From Bacteroidota bacterium (GTDB taxonomy: Bacteria > Bacteroidota > Ignavibacteria > UBA10030 > UBA8401), in NCBI GenBank assembly GCA_021796275.1, contig JAJYOI010000020.1, forward strand, positions 1 to 40,891: 40,891 bases of DNA. The letters run 5' to 3'. The position numbers and the translations under genes were made by a program. The notes below the pieces were generated by a model, which had not been told where the DNA came from, searched no databases, and was given only the letters and a program-made list of their open reading frames with translations. This document shows positions 33,000 to 40,126 of the stretch, in pieces; the stretch's first letter is position 1, and each line of letters starts with the position of its first letter.

Positions 33000-33698
33000 T
33001 CAAAATACTATTACCAGAAACGAAAGCACAAGAAGAAAAGCCGACAAGAATTTATCTAATGCCGTAGGTTTCCATTCCAACAGATATGTTTTTGAGACTG
33101 GTGATTCAATTCCCTTGAGGTCGAATGCAATGCCTCTGTCAAGGCTCATTGACAACGCGCTGAATACGACAGGAAAAAAGAGCGGGAATAAATTTTTCGT
33201 GCGGCTGAAAATATTTTTTCGGATGCGAAAGCCGCGCAATTGCTGCGCGGTTGATACGTTTTGAGCGATGGTTCTAAAAGAATCGAACACTTCAAATGAA
33301 AGGAGAAAAATGTGGTTTAAACGGTGCGGCAGTTTCAATGAGCGTAGTCCCAGAGCAAACTGTGTCGGCGTTGTGACATGCACAATTGTAAGAAGACACG
33401 TCAATAACGTTAAAAACCTCAAGGCATAGTGAACGCCTTGTTCCATGTACTCTGGCTTTATTGACGTTAAGATAAAATCATTGAGAATAACGAGTACAAG
33501 AGCGAGAGGTATGCCGAACGTGAGCATCTTTTTCCAGAACGCTCGTCGTCGTTTTATGAAAGCAGAGAAAGAAAGAAAAACTACCACAAGAGACAATTGA
33601 AGAATTAATCCGCCAGCTACAGTTGCCGCAAATGTGAAGAGCAGGAGAGTGATAAATACAATCGGATGAAATTTAACTCTCACGCATATCACCCGCAT
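33000..33698 (-). CDS. ECF transporter transmembrane protein EcfT (CbiQ-like)
   Basis: Membrane coupling subunit, 232 residues from ATG 33698. It has a hydrophobic N-terminal block (PIVFITLLLFTFAATVAGGLILQLSLVVVFLSF), more helices and a last one at the C-terminus (FLSAFLLVLSFLVIVF). The two coupling-helix motifs that dock the ATPases appear as AQQLRGFRI and SLDRGIAFDLKG (each an x-R-G). The ATG overlaps the end of the S-component gene by 26 bases; a GTG at 33683 would reduce this to 11 and is equally possible. Confidence 0.85.
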   Translation of the reverse strand: MRVICVRVKFHPIVFITLLLFTFAATVAGGLILQLSLVVVFLSFSAFIKRRRAFWKKMLTFGIPLALVLVILNDFILTSIKPEYMEQGVHYALRFLTLLTCLLTIVHVTTPTQFALGLRSLKLPHRLNHIFLLSFEVFDSFRTIAQNVSTAQQLRGFRIRKNIFSRTKNLFPLFFPVVFSALSMSLDRGIAFDLKGIESPVSKTYLLEWKPTALDKFLSAFLLVLSFLVIVF

Positions 33699-34281
33699 AT
33701 TGTGGTAATCGCACTCGCAGCGATAATGGTAATCGTTTCAGCATCACTGCCACAAGAATATAAGAAACACATTTATCCACCGGATCTGCCGCTAATCCTT
33801 GATAGAGAACACTGTCAAGGATATTCTTTCCGATCGAACGGAAATAGATTACTAAGAAATCCGTTCCGCCGAGTGTAATACCTCCGAAAACAAACGCCGC
33901 GATCGGAGCTGAAACAAGAGCCGAAATAACACCCTGTACAATTCCTAATGGTGCCGCGATGATGGGTTTACGAAATCCTCCGCGGACTGCTACGAAGCCG
34001 CTGAAAATCCCAATGACGACGGAAACAGGAGCAAAGAAAATCATTGTCGGGTTGAAAATCATTCCCGCAACAAAGTTGGATATAATTCCACAAACGATTC
34101 CGGCATATATTCCGCAACTTGCGGCAATAAAAATTGTTCCGACTGAATCGAGGTACAACGGAATATGTGCAATCGAAGTAATTTCGCCCATCACAAGATT
34201 AATTCCAATGCCCATTGCAATAAGTGGCAGTGCGACACCGCTTGTTTGACTTTGGAATTTGCTTTTTGATAACAGAGGCAT
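33673..34281 (-). CDS. ECF transporter substrate-binding S component
   Basis: A 202-residue integral membrane protein with about six helices (VALPLIAMGIGINLVMG, IPLYLDSVGTIFIAASCGIYAGIVCGIISNF, PTMIFFAPVSVVIGIFSGFVAVRGG). Size, topology and position ahead of EcfT and two ATPases identify it as the vitamin-binding S subunit of a dedicated (group I-like) ECF importer. The LYLDSVGTI stretch resembles a broad uncharacterised S-component group. No riboswitch is seen upstream, so the vitamin cannot be inferred. No ribosome-binding site is evident before the ATG. Confidence 0.8.
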   Translation of the reverse strand: MPLLSKSKFQSQTSGVALPLIAMGIGINLVMGEITSIAHIPLYLDSVGTIFIAASCGIYAGIVCGIISNFVAGMIFNPTMIFFAPVSVVIGIFSGFVAVRGGFRKPIIAAPLGIVQGVISALVSAPIAAFVFGGITLGGTDFLVIYFRSIGKNILDSVLYQGLAADPVDKCVSYILVAVMLKRLPLSLRVRLPQYAGDMRES

Positions 34282-34344
34282 ATGTCATTATACAAAAAAT
34301 GCTTGTTCTTTGAAAGCCCAAAATGTTCAATTGAACTTTCTATC

Positions 34345-34372
34345 ATTTTAATTAACGAATTTGTATATTCAA
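34345..34372 (-). promoter_or_regulatory. Possible promoter of the ECF operon
   Basis: On the minus strand, TTGAAT (34372-34367), 16 bp, TAAAAT (34350-34345), about 65 bp before the S-component ATG. A second TATAAT lies only five bases from that ATG (34292-34287) with a poor -35, leaving a leaderless alternative. On the plus strand, TATATT at 34364-34369 may serve the divergent synthetase gene, but without a clear -35. Confidence 0.3.
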
Positions 34373-34508
34373 AATGAGTCTGCACAGATCAGCGCCTTTC
34401 TTATTTTATGGTAGCAAGATCCTATGCTTGCGTTATCTCTCAAATTTTACATACCAGCTTTGTTCGGTCCAGCACTCATAAATATTACTAACCTCGCTTA
34501 CTTCTCCC

Positions 34509-36218
34509 ATGAAAAACACATCATCTCTCTTTAACGTACCACAAATACGTTCTATTCAGCAAATGATTATTGAATCTTCCCAGAAGTACGCTGAAAAGAT
34601 TGCGCTGGTGGATTTGAAAAAAACACCGATGCAAAATGTCACGTACAATTCGCTTTTGAAGAACATCCTCGCTTTAGGTTCGGCGTTGAAGAATTTAGGG
34701 CTGAAAGAACGCTCTCATATAGCTGTAATAGGGGATAATCGTGTTCAATGGGCATTGGCTTATTTAACGGCAATGTGTTTTAATTATGTGATAGTACCGA
34801 TTGATCGCAATCTCACCGTCAATGAGATTCTTAATATCATCCACGAATCAGAAGCTGAAGCGATTATTTTTACAGACGCATTCGAGCAGATGATGCTTGA
34901 ACATCAGTCGTCGTTGAAAAAACTCCGACTGTATATTAATATGGATTCACCTGCGAAGAGAAATAATTTCTCTTCAATGTCAGAGTTGATCGGAACCAGT
35001 GAGCGATTCGATGCTCAGATGTTACCGTCCATAAACAATGACGACGTTTCAGAAATCATTTTTACTTCCGGGTCATTAGGCCGCGCGAAAGCAGTTATGC
35101 TAAGCCAAAAAAATCTTGCATCAAATTTGATGAGCATGGTTCAAATGTTTTTCATTTATCCGAGTGACCGCTTTCTTTCCGTATTGCCAATGCATCACAC
35201 GTATGAATGTACTTGCGGGATGTTGTGCCCGCTTTTTGCAGGTGCTTCTGTTCATTATGCCCGTTCACTCAAGACTATTGTAGAAGACTTACAAGAAGTA
35301 CATGCGACAATAATTTTAGGAGTTCCATTGCTTTACGAAAAAATGTTTAAACGGATTTATAAGACTATTAAAGAAAAAAAAGTTACTTCCGCACTTATTC
35401 AACCCCTGATAAGAACAACGACATTACTTGAGAAACTTGGCTGGAAAAATGCAAAACGGGCAGTGTTCAGAGAGATTCACAATCGCTTTGGAGGCTCTGT
35501 CCGCTGTTTTATTGCCGGCGGAGCGGCACCCGACCCATTAGTGGCGAAAGGGCTGCGAGAATTTGGTTTCGCCTTTGTACAGGGATATGGGCTGACCGAA
35601 ACTTCGCCAATTTTAACTCTCAACCGCTTAGATAATTTCAAAGATGATGCTGCCGGATTACCTTTACCGGGCGTTGAGTTAATCATTGATTCTCCTGATA
35701 GCGATGGAATAGGCGAGATTTTTGCGAAGGGGCCGAATGTTATGCTGGGTTATTATAAGAATGAACACGCAACACGAGAGGTATTTTCAGAAGGTTGGTT
35801 TAAAACCGGAGATCTTGGTTCGATAGACAGCGACGGGTTCCTGCATATCAACGGCCGTAAAAAGAACGTGATAATTTCGAATAATGGGAAAAATGTTTTT
35901 CCGGAGGAAATTGAAGATGTGCTTCTACGAAGCCCTTTCGTTCTAGAAGCATTAGTCTACGGTGAAAAAGATGAGAAACATGACGAAGTAATCGCAGCGC
36001 TAATTGTTGTCGATGCCGAGGCGTTTATAGAACTTTCTGAAGCTCGTGAGATTGAAATAACTCCTCAGTTACTTCACGAGATGATCGCGGAAGAAGTTCA
36101 AAAGGCCAATCATCAACTGGCATCATATAAGCAGGTGAGAAAATTCTATATTCGTGATCAGGAGTTTGAGAAGACAACAACACAAAAAATCAAGCGGTAC
36201 CTGGTTGCGAAGAAATAG
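34509..36218 (+). CDS. AMP-binding acyl-CoA synthetase-like enzyme
   Basis: Member of the adenylate-forming superfamily, 569 residues, closest in style to long-chain fatty acyl-CoA ligases (activation of a carboxylate with ATP, then CoA). Motifs: P-loop IIFTSGSLGRAKAVMLS (183-199), which departs from the usual TSGTTGxPKG; LPMHHTYECTCG; YGLTETSP; GWFKTGDLGSIDSDGFLHINGRKKNVI; NGKNVFPEEIED; and the catalytic Lys region EKTTTQKIKRYL at the C-terminus. ATG 34509 follows a stretch without a clear ribosome-binding site. It is divergent from the ECF operon and convergent with the PDZ gene. Substrate unknown. Confidence 0.85.
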   Translation: MKNTSSLFNVPQIRSIQQMIIESSQKYAEKIALVDLKKTPMQNVTYNSLLKNILALGSALKNLGLKERSHIAVIGDNRVQWALAYLTAMCFNYVIVPIDRNLTVNEILNIIHESEAEAIIFTDAFEQMMLEHQSSLKKLRLYINMDSPAKRNNFSSMSELIGTSERFDAQMLPSINNDDVSEIIFTSGSLGRAKAVMLSQKNLASNLMSMVQMFFIYPSDRFLSVLPMHHTYECTCGMLCPLFAGASVHYARSLKTIVEDLQEVHATIILGVPLLYEKMFKRIYKTIKEKKVTSALIQPLIRTTTLLEKLGWKNAKRAVFREIHNRFGGSVRCFIAGGAAPDPLVAKGLREFGFAFVQGYGLTETSPILTLNRLDNFKDDAAGLPLPGVELIIDSPDSDGIGEIFAKGPNVMLGYYKNEHATREVFSEGWFKTGDLGSIDSDGFLHINGRKKNVIISNNGKNVFPEEIEDVLLRSPFVLEALVYGEKDEKHDEVIAALIVVDAEAFIELSEAREIEITPQLLHEMIAEEVQKANHQLASYKQVRKFYIRDQEFEKTTTQKIKRYLVAKK

Positions 36219-36220
36219 TG

Positions 36221-36250
36221 ACTGCCACTACGAAAGCATTCAGTGGCAGT
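36221..36250. terminator. Bidirectional hairpin between convergent genes
   Basis: ACTGCCACT (36221-36229) and AGTGGCAGT (36242-36250), perfect 9-bp arms with a 12-nt loop, placed between the synthetase stop (36218) and the PDZ gene stop (36262). The T run is weak. Confidence 0.6.
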
Positions 36251-36261
36251 GATCATTTTCC

Positions 36262-37235
36262 TTAGATTTCGTTTGAGTCCCAATGCCGTCTCTTATCAAA
36301 TTGTTCCAAGCGGAGATGTAATCCTCTCATTGCATGGTTCAGTTCGGTTCCAATATCAAATTTCATATTTTCGAAGCCTTCTGGCTGTGGGAATTCAAAA
36401 TGAAATCCCTTCAATTTCGGAAATCGATGCGTGTTTCCAAAAGGAAAAGGGAAATGTGCACCTTGAAAATCATCGGGAATTGTTAGCTTGAATATCTTTT
36501 TTTCTCCCTTCCGGATTATATTGATGCTTATTGTGTTTCCGGTTTCCGCTTCGTTCAATGCCTGATCCACATCGGCGACGTTCTGAATTCTCTCATCTTG
36601 AATATTTGTAATGACATCACCGGCTTTGATGCCAGATTGTACGGCAGGGCTTTCTTTTTTAACAGCTTCTACCAACACTCCCTTTTTATCGGGCGCACCA
36701 AAATATTCTGCCAGTTGTTTGTTGAGAGTTGAAAGTTTCATTCCAAGAACATTGAATTCAGAAATACAGGGAGATGCTGGTGACGGTACGCGAAATGCGA
36801 ATGTTCTTCGTTCATTGTTTTGCCTTTTTGAAGATAGCACCACGTGATAAAACTTTTTCTCTCCATCTCTAATAATGCCTATTTCGGCTTTCATTCCGGG
36901 TTTTGCTTTTTCCATTGAATGAATAAGCGCGTCGGCATCTTCGATTGGCTTTCCATTGAATGAGACGATCACGTCTTCTTCCTTTAAGCCTACAGAGTCT
37001 GCAGGGCTTTTCTTAATGACACTGTTAACGTAAGCTCCTTTTGCTGTCTTGATGTTCTTTTCTTCTTTTAGGTCGCCGGTGAGATCACGAATGGTTACTC
37101 CAAGCCAAGCGTCATGAGAAGAACGGCTGATTGATTCCACTGGTTTTTTCTCTAATTGTTTTTTTTCTTGTGCATTTAGCACAATGGAAGTGCCAGCAAA
37201 CAGCAAAGCGATGGCAAGTAGTATTGTTTTTTCAT
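36262..37235 (-). CDS. Exported protein with two PDZ domains; apparent one-base frameshift at the start
   Basis: About 320 residues without a protease domain. PDZ 1 lies near AWLGVTIRDLTGDL...GAYVNSVIKKSPADSVGLKEEDVIVSFNGKPI, and PDZ 2 near GVLVEAVKKESPAVQSGIKAGDVITNIQDERI. The tail is rich in Phe, Pro and His. The frame containing the domains has no standard start before a TTG at 37206, in the middle of a signal peptide. Upstream, ATG 37235-37233 with GGAGA just before it is followed by six A (37232-37227). With seven A it would read straight into KTILLAIALLFAGTSIVLNAQ, a perfect signal peptide. So the gene is frameshifted as given: sequencing error, phase variation or slippage. The role may be a periplasmic chaperone or adaptor. 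Confidence 0.75.
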
Positions 37236-37419
37236 GGCTTCTCCGATAGTAATTATTGAAATGTTTCGTTCCTTTAATTATGGTTTTAGACGAAGCATGA
37301 ATTAAGATGTTCCGCGGTCAATCAGCCGAGCAGGATTTGATTTTCGACGGCAAGTTAAATAACTTCACAATTGACTTAACGATTTCGGATATTTTTTTTG
37401 AAAGAAACAATCAAGCGAC

Positions 37420-37887
37420 ATGACGAATAGTGAACGAAGGATTAAACTTGTATCGTTTGGTAATGGTTATGATCAATTAATTACTGCATTGAATAGTGTC
37501 CCGCGTGAAGTATGGGATTTCAAACCATCGCCAGGCCAATGGAGCATTCACGAGATAATCATTCATATTGTAGATGCAGAAGTGAAAGGATGCATTCGCT
37601 TCCGAAAAGGAATTGCAGAAGCGGGAAAGCCAATAATGGTGTTCGATCAGGAGCAATGGGCGCGCTCCCTTTATTATCAGGGACAACATATTGATAGTGT
37701 TTTGGAACTAATTAGGTTGTTACGTTTGAAAACGTATCATCTAATCGAACGTTTGCCCGGACAACATCATTCAACATCCAGAAAAAGGTACGCTGACAAT
37801 GGAGACTTCTTAAAAGGCTATAAGGGGCACATCGCTTCACACATAAAGCAAATTCAAAAAAATCACGAACTGTGGGCGCTCCGTTGA
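37420..37887 (+). CDS. DinB-like four-helix-bundle protein
   Basis: A 155-residue protein of the DinB/YfiT fold. Typical stretches: a first helix with a large hydrophobic repeat, then PSPGQWSIHEIIIHIVDAEVKG (the W-S-x-x-E/H-x-x-x-H helix) and the C-terminal GHIASHIKQIQK with the two further metal-binding His. Members are metal-dependent thiol-using transferases or hydrolases, often of unknown substrate. No strong ribosome-binding site is seen before ATG 37420. It is divergent from the PDZ gene and upstream of the tRNA cluster. Confidence 0.8.
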   Translation: MTNSERRIKLVSFGNGYDQLITALNSVPREVWDFKPSPGQWSIHEIIIHIVDAEVKGCIRFRKGIAEAGKPIMVFDQEQWARSLYYQGQHIDSVLELIRLLRLKTYHLIERLPGQHHSTSRKRYADNGDFLKGYKGHIASHIKQIQKNHELWALR

Positions 37888-37925
37888 TTTCCAGAAGAGG
37901 TAACAGCCTAATAGTCTTAATTTTC

Positions 37926-37954
37926 TTGACTTACGGATGATGAATGATTATATT
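37926..37954 (+). promoter_or_regulatory. Putative promoter of the tRNA cluster
   Basis: TTGACT (37926-37931), 17 bp, TATATT (37949-37954), ending 12 bp before tRNA-Gly. The best promoter-like match in the window. Confidence 0.65.
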
Positions 37955-37966
37955 TACAAAGCAATT

Positions 37967-38039
<73 letters not shown>

Positions 38040-38040
38040 C

Positions 38041-38068
38041 TGCCCGAAATAAAACGCGATTTCGGGCA
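38041..38068. repeat. Perfect inverted repeat after tRNA-Gly
   Basis: TGCCCGAAAT (38041-38050) and ATTTCGGGCA (38059-38068) around an 8-nt loop, without a T run. It may mark the 3' processing region of tRNA-Gly. Confidence 0.6.
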
Positions 38069-38069
38069 T

Positions 38070-38102
38070 CAGGGATCAACCTTAGGATTCCCTGATTTTT
38101 TT
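38070..38102 (+). terminator. Possible intrinsic terminator
   Basis: CAGGGA (38070-38075) pairs with TCCCTG (38089-38094), followed by A and seven T. Confidence 0.55.
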
Positions 38103-38116
38103 CCCTTATTTATTTA

Positions 38117-38153
38117 CCCGTCGCCCAAAATCCCACCAGGCGGCGGGTTTTTT
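38117..38153 (+). terminator. Intrinsic terminator between tRNA-Gly and tRNA-Cys
   Basis: CCCGTCGCC (38117-38125) pairs with GGCGGCGGG (38139-38147), nine pairs including one G-T, then six T. Strong by appearance, yet it lies inside the tRNA cluster. Confidence 0.75.
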
Positions 38154-38188
38154 GTGGAGAGGAAATTGTATTCTTAAATATTGCATAT

Positions 38189-38260
38189 GGCGCCGTACCC
38201 AAGTGGTAAGGGAGAGGTCTGCAAAACCTTTATGCGGCGGTTCGAATCCGCCCGGCGCCT
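38189..38260 (+). tRNA. tRNA-Cys (anticodon GCA)
   Basis: Acceptor GGCGCCG (38189-38195) pairs with CGGCGCC (38253-38259), discriminator T as expected for tRNA-Cys. The anticodon loop is CTGCAAA; the T arm is GGCGG-TTCGAAT-CCGCC. No convincing own promoter. Confidence 0.95.
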
Positions 38261-38271
38261 CAAAAAATGGT

Positions 38272-38303
38272 AGCCCATAATTCCGGATTATGATTATGGG
38301 CTT
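38272..38303 (+). terminator. Hairpin between tRNA-Cys and tRNA-Leu
   Basis: AGCCCATAAT (38272-38281) and ATTATGGGCT (38293-38302), perfect 10-bp arms with an 11-nt loop; only a short T stretch follows, so a terminator or processing signal is possible. Confidence 0.5.
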
Positions 38304-38329
38304 TGATATTTAACTGAATGAAATAAGTT

Positions 38330-38415
38330 GCCGGGGTGGCGGAATTGGTAGACGCACAGGACTTAAAATCCTGAGCTCCGCAAGGAGCGTGCCGGTTCAA
38401 GTCCGGCCCTCGGTA
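38330..38415 (+). tRNA. tRNA-Leu (anticodon TAA)
   Basis: Acceptor GCCGGGG (38330-38336) pairs with CCTCGGT (38408-38414) using G-T pairs, discriminator A. The anticodon loop is CTTAAAA on AGGA/TCCT. The long variable arm (GCTCC-gcaa-GGAGC) is typical of tRNA-Leu. CCA is not encoded. Confidence 0.95.
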
Positions 38416-38417
38416 CT

Positions 38418-38447
38418 AAAAAGCCTTGAGAAATCAGGGCTTTTTTT
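38418..38447 (+). terminator. Terminator after tRNA-Leu
   Basis: AAAAAGCC pairs with GGGCTTTTTT around a TTGA-gaaa-TCAG extension, ending in seven T. It closes the tRNA cluster. Confidence 0.7.
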
Positions 38448-38690
38448 GTTTTTAAATGGTTTATCCAACCGTAGACGCTCAAATTATTGTCACACTTCTT
38501 GATCTTTTTTTGCGGGTCATGCTCCCAATAAAATAGGAGCACGTGCGTAAACTATAATAATTTGAATATTTAGTTTTCTAACATGGCACTAAAGAACCTG
38601 TGAAGGACAACTAATCTTAGTCAGGTTCACAGTAACCTGCTGTCAATTTGTCAATACAAATTTTTAAGTATAGGTGTTAAGGGAGAAGTA

Positions 38691-38720
38691 ATGGATCGGT
38701 TTGTTTCAATTTCGAAGTAA
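38691..38720 (+). CDS. Micro-ORF, nine codons (MDRFVSISK)
   Basis: ATG 38691 sits five bases after AAGGGAG, a good ribosome-binding site. It lies upstream of the proposed -10 of the regulator gene, so it would need an earlier promoter to be transcribed. No second copy is seen. It may be chance. Confidence 0.2.
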   Translation: MDRFVSISK

Positions 38721-38813
38721 CCTATGATTGAGCATATTTATTTATTTCACCATTATAACGCTTGTGTGGATTATCACAGAAATAAAATAATTTTGCGTTT
38801 CTATTGCATATTA

Positions 38814-38829
38814 TTACATATAGATGTAA
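38814..38829. promoter_or_regulatory. Palindromic operator candidate overlapping a -10 box
   Basis: TTACAT-atag-ATGTAA, a perfect inverted repeat that covers the TACATA hexamer of the promoter-like sequence ahead of the MerR-type gene, 86 bp before its ATG. Confidence 0.45.
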
Positions 38830-38915
38830 CTTATTAGTGCAAAAAGTTCAAAACGCTCATTCAGCTTAAACGAAGATTACTGAATTTTTTTAGGAAATAT
38901 CAAGGAGAATTAATA

Positions 38916-39818
38916 ATGACTGAAATACTTTTCACAACAGCGGATGTTTCCCAAATGCTTCAGGTTGACAAATCGACAGTGAAGCGTTGGACGGACGAAG
39001 GAAAGCTGAAGTGCTTTCGAACTCCGGGCGGTCATAGAAAATTCCGGGCTGAAGATCTATACCAATTTATGTCGGAATTCAATTATGGCATCTCACCGCT
39101 GAATTTATATCCGCAATTTGCGAGCGATGAGGCTGTTATTCGGCGCATCATCGTGAAAAAAGAATACAATGTTCTTGCGTCAGTGTGTTTCAATTCAGCC
39201 ATTCAAGGAAAGCAAGGTGATGTTGCAAAGCTTTTTTCGGAAGTGTACCGCAACGGACTTGCGTTGCCCATTATTTTCGACGAGGTACTTCGCCCCACGC
39301 TTAAACGAGTCGGAGACCTGAACAATTCAGGGAAAATCTCTGATGCCGAAATGCAATTGGCAAACAATGCATTATCAAGTGCGATCATCTTATTTTCAGA
39401 CATTGTTATCAAGCCCGGTTCTATAGGCAAGCGTGTTTTATGCTGTTCAGTCGAAGGGGATAACAATGAAATTGAATTGAAGGCCCTCGCAGTGCTTTTA
39501 GAAAGCGAAGGTTTCGACGTGCTGAATCTTGGCGCGTCGGCATCACTTGCATCAGTTTTGCAATTGATTGCAAGCAAACAGCCGCATCATGTTTACCTCC
39601 GTGTTTCAGATTCTTTTGATCTCACCCAATTGGCAAAAGCAAAAGAAATGCTCTCAACACATGATGGGAAAATATTTGTGATGGGAAATGCACAAAAAGT
39701 GCAAATCAGTTCAACACCGCTCATTGACAGAGTTTGTTCGACATTCAAAGAAATTGCCGGAGTGCAGCACGATCTTTTTGTCCGAAAGACAATTGATCAA
39801 AACGAGATTAAAAATTAA
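38916..39818 (+). CDS. MerR-family regulator of CarH/LitR architecture lacking the B12-ligand His
   Basis: 300-residue DNA-binding regulator. The N-terminal MerR winged helix is clear (FTTADVSQMLQVDKSTVKRWTDEGKLKCFRTPGGHRKFRAEDL, 6-48). A helical-bundle domain (about 85-165) and a Rossmann-like B12-binding-type domain (about 172-290; RVLCCSVEGDNNEIELKALAVLLESEGFDVLNLGAS) follow, as in light-sensing CarH/LitR. The cobalamin motif D-x-H-x-x-G reads D182-N-N-E-I-E187, so the lower-ligand His is Asn184 and the Gly is Glu. The helical bundle also lacks the W...EH motif (LNNSGKISDAEMQLAN). It is therefore probably B12-independent. AAGGAG precedes ATG 38916. It lies directly upstream of the micro-ORF region. 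Confidence 0.88.
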   Translation: MTEILFTTADVSQMLQVDKSTVKRWTDEGKLKCFRTPGGHRKFRAEDLYQFMSEFNYGISPLNLYPQFASDEAVIRRIIVKKEYNVLASVCFNSAIQGKQGDVAKLFSEVYRNGLALPIIFDEVLRPTLKRVGDLNNSGKISDAEMQLANNALSSAIILFSDIVIKPGSIGKRVLCCSVEGDNNEIELKALAVLLESEGFDVLNLGASASLASVLQLIASKQPHHVYLRVSDSFDLTQLAKAKEMLSTHDGKIFVMGNAQKVQISSTPLIDRVCSTFKEIAGVQHDLFVRKTIDQNEIKN

Positions 39819-39855
39819 GAAATGAAAAGTGAATTTATTCAAAAGGAGCAAAGCC

Positions 39856-39876
39856 ATGAACACACGTCCGCCATGA
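39856..39876 (+). CDS. Micro-ORF 1 encoding MNTRPP
   Basis: ATG 39856, codons AAC ACA CGT CCG CCA, stop TGA. AAGGAG (39843-39848) lies seven bases before the ATG, an ideal ribosome-binding site. The same six residues are encoded again 76 bp downstream with different codons. Ending in Arg-Pro-Pro-stop suggests a ribosome-stalling leader peptide, but this is inference. Confidence 0.5.
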   Translation: MNTRPP

Positions 39877-39931
39877 ATTTCGATAAAAGAAATTTGAGTT
39901 TTATTGATAACAAAATTTAAAGGAACAAAAT

Positions 39932-39952
39932 ATGAACACGCGGCCACCATAA
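39932..39952 (+). CDS. Micro-ORF 2 encoding MNTRPP
   Basis: ATG 39932, codons AAC ACG CGG CCA CCA, stop TAA. AAAGGAA (39919-39925) lies upstream at the normal spacing. Relative to micro-ORF 1 three sense codons and the stop codon differ, every change silent, while the flanks beyond the ribosome-binding site do not align. A hairpin follows nine bases after the stop. Confidence 0.5.
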   Translation: MNTRPP

Positions 39953-39960
39953 GTTTAACA

Positions 39961-39993
39961 TTGAACAATGAGAGAAGCTGTCTCTCTCTTCAA
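39961..39993 (+). promoter_or_regulatory. Hairpin after the second micro-ORF
   Basis: Inner arms GAGAGA (39970-39975) and TCTCTC (39981-39986) with loop AGCTG, extended by outer arms TTGAA (39961-39965) and TTCAA (39989-39993). It lies between the micro-ORFs and the secreted-protein gene and could act as an attenuator; there is no T run. Confidence 0.4.
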
Positions 39994-40126
39994 TAATCCG
40001 ACAGCGTTTGAGAAAATATTTTTAAAGGAAATTACAATGGAAACGAAAAATAGTTTTGATATCGAGACAAAAAAGAAGAAACAAATTCAATCACTGATTC
40101 AAATCAACTCTAAAGGAGATACGACC

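Larger units (their letters stand above)
38448..38915 (+). promoter_or_regulatory. Long AT-rich leader of the MerR-like regulator
   Basis: 468 bp without a normal-sized gene. It holds several signals: an inverted repeat GAACCTG/CAGGTTC (about 38596-38630); a palindrome AATTTGT-caat-ACAAATT (38645-38662); a nine-codon frame (38691-38720) behind AAGGGAG; and a promoter-like TTGCGT (38793-38798), 16 bp, TACATA (38815-38820). The -10 is overlapped by the perfect palindrome TTACATATAGATGTAA (38814-38829), a good candidate operator, perhaps for the regulator itself. Confidence 0.45.

Noticed and set aside
34282-34508. Possible vitamin riboswitch ahead of the ECF operon
   Set aside because: The intergenic region lacks the conserved cores of the TPP, cobalamin or FMN motifs that I can recognise.
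38582-38602. Six-codon frame MALKNL in the long leader
   Set aside because: No ribosome-binding site and no second copy.
39822-39920. 32-codon frame (MKSEFIQ...) overlapping the first MNTRPP micro-ORF
   Set aside because: Weak ribosome-binding site, and the equivalent frame is not kept at the second copy, whereas the MNTRPP frame is.
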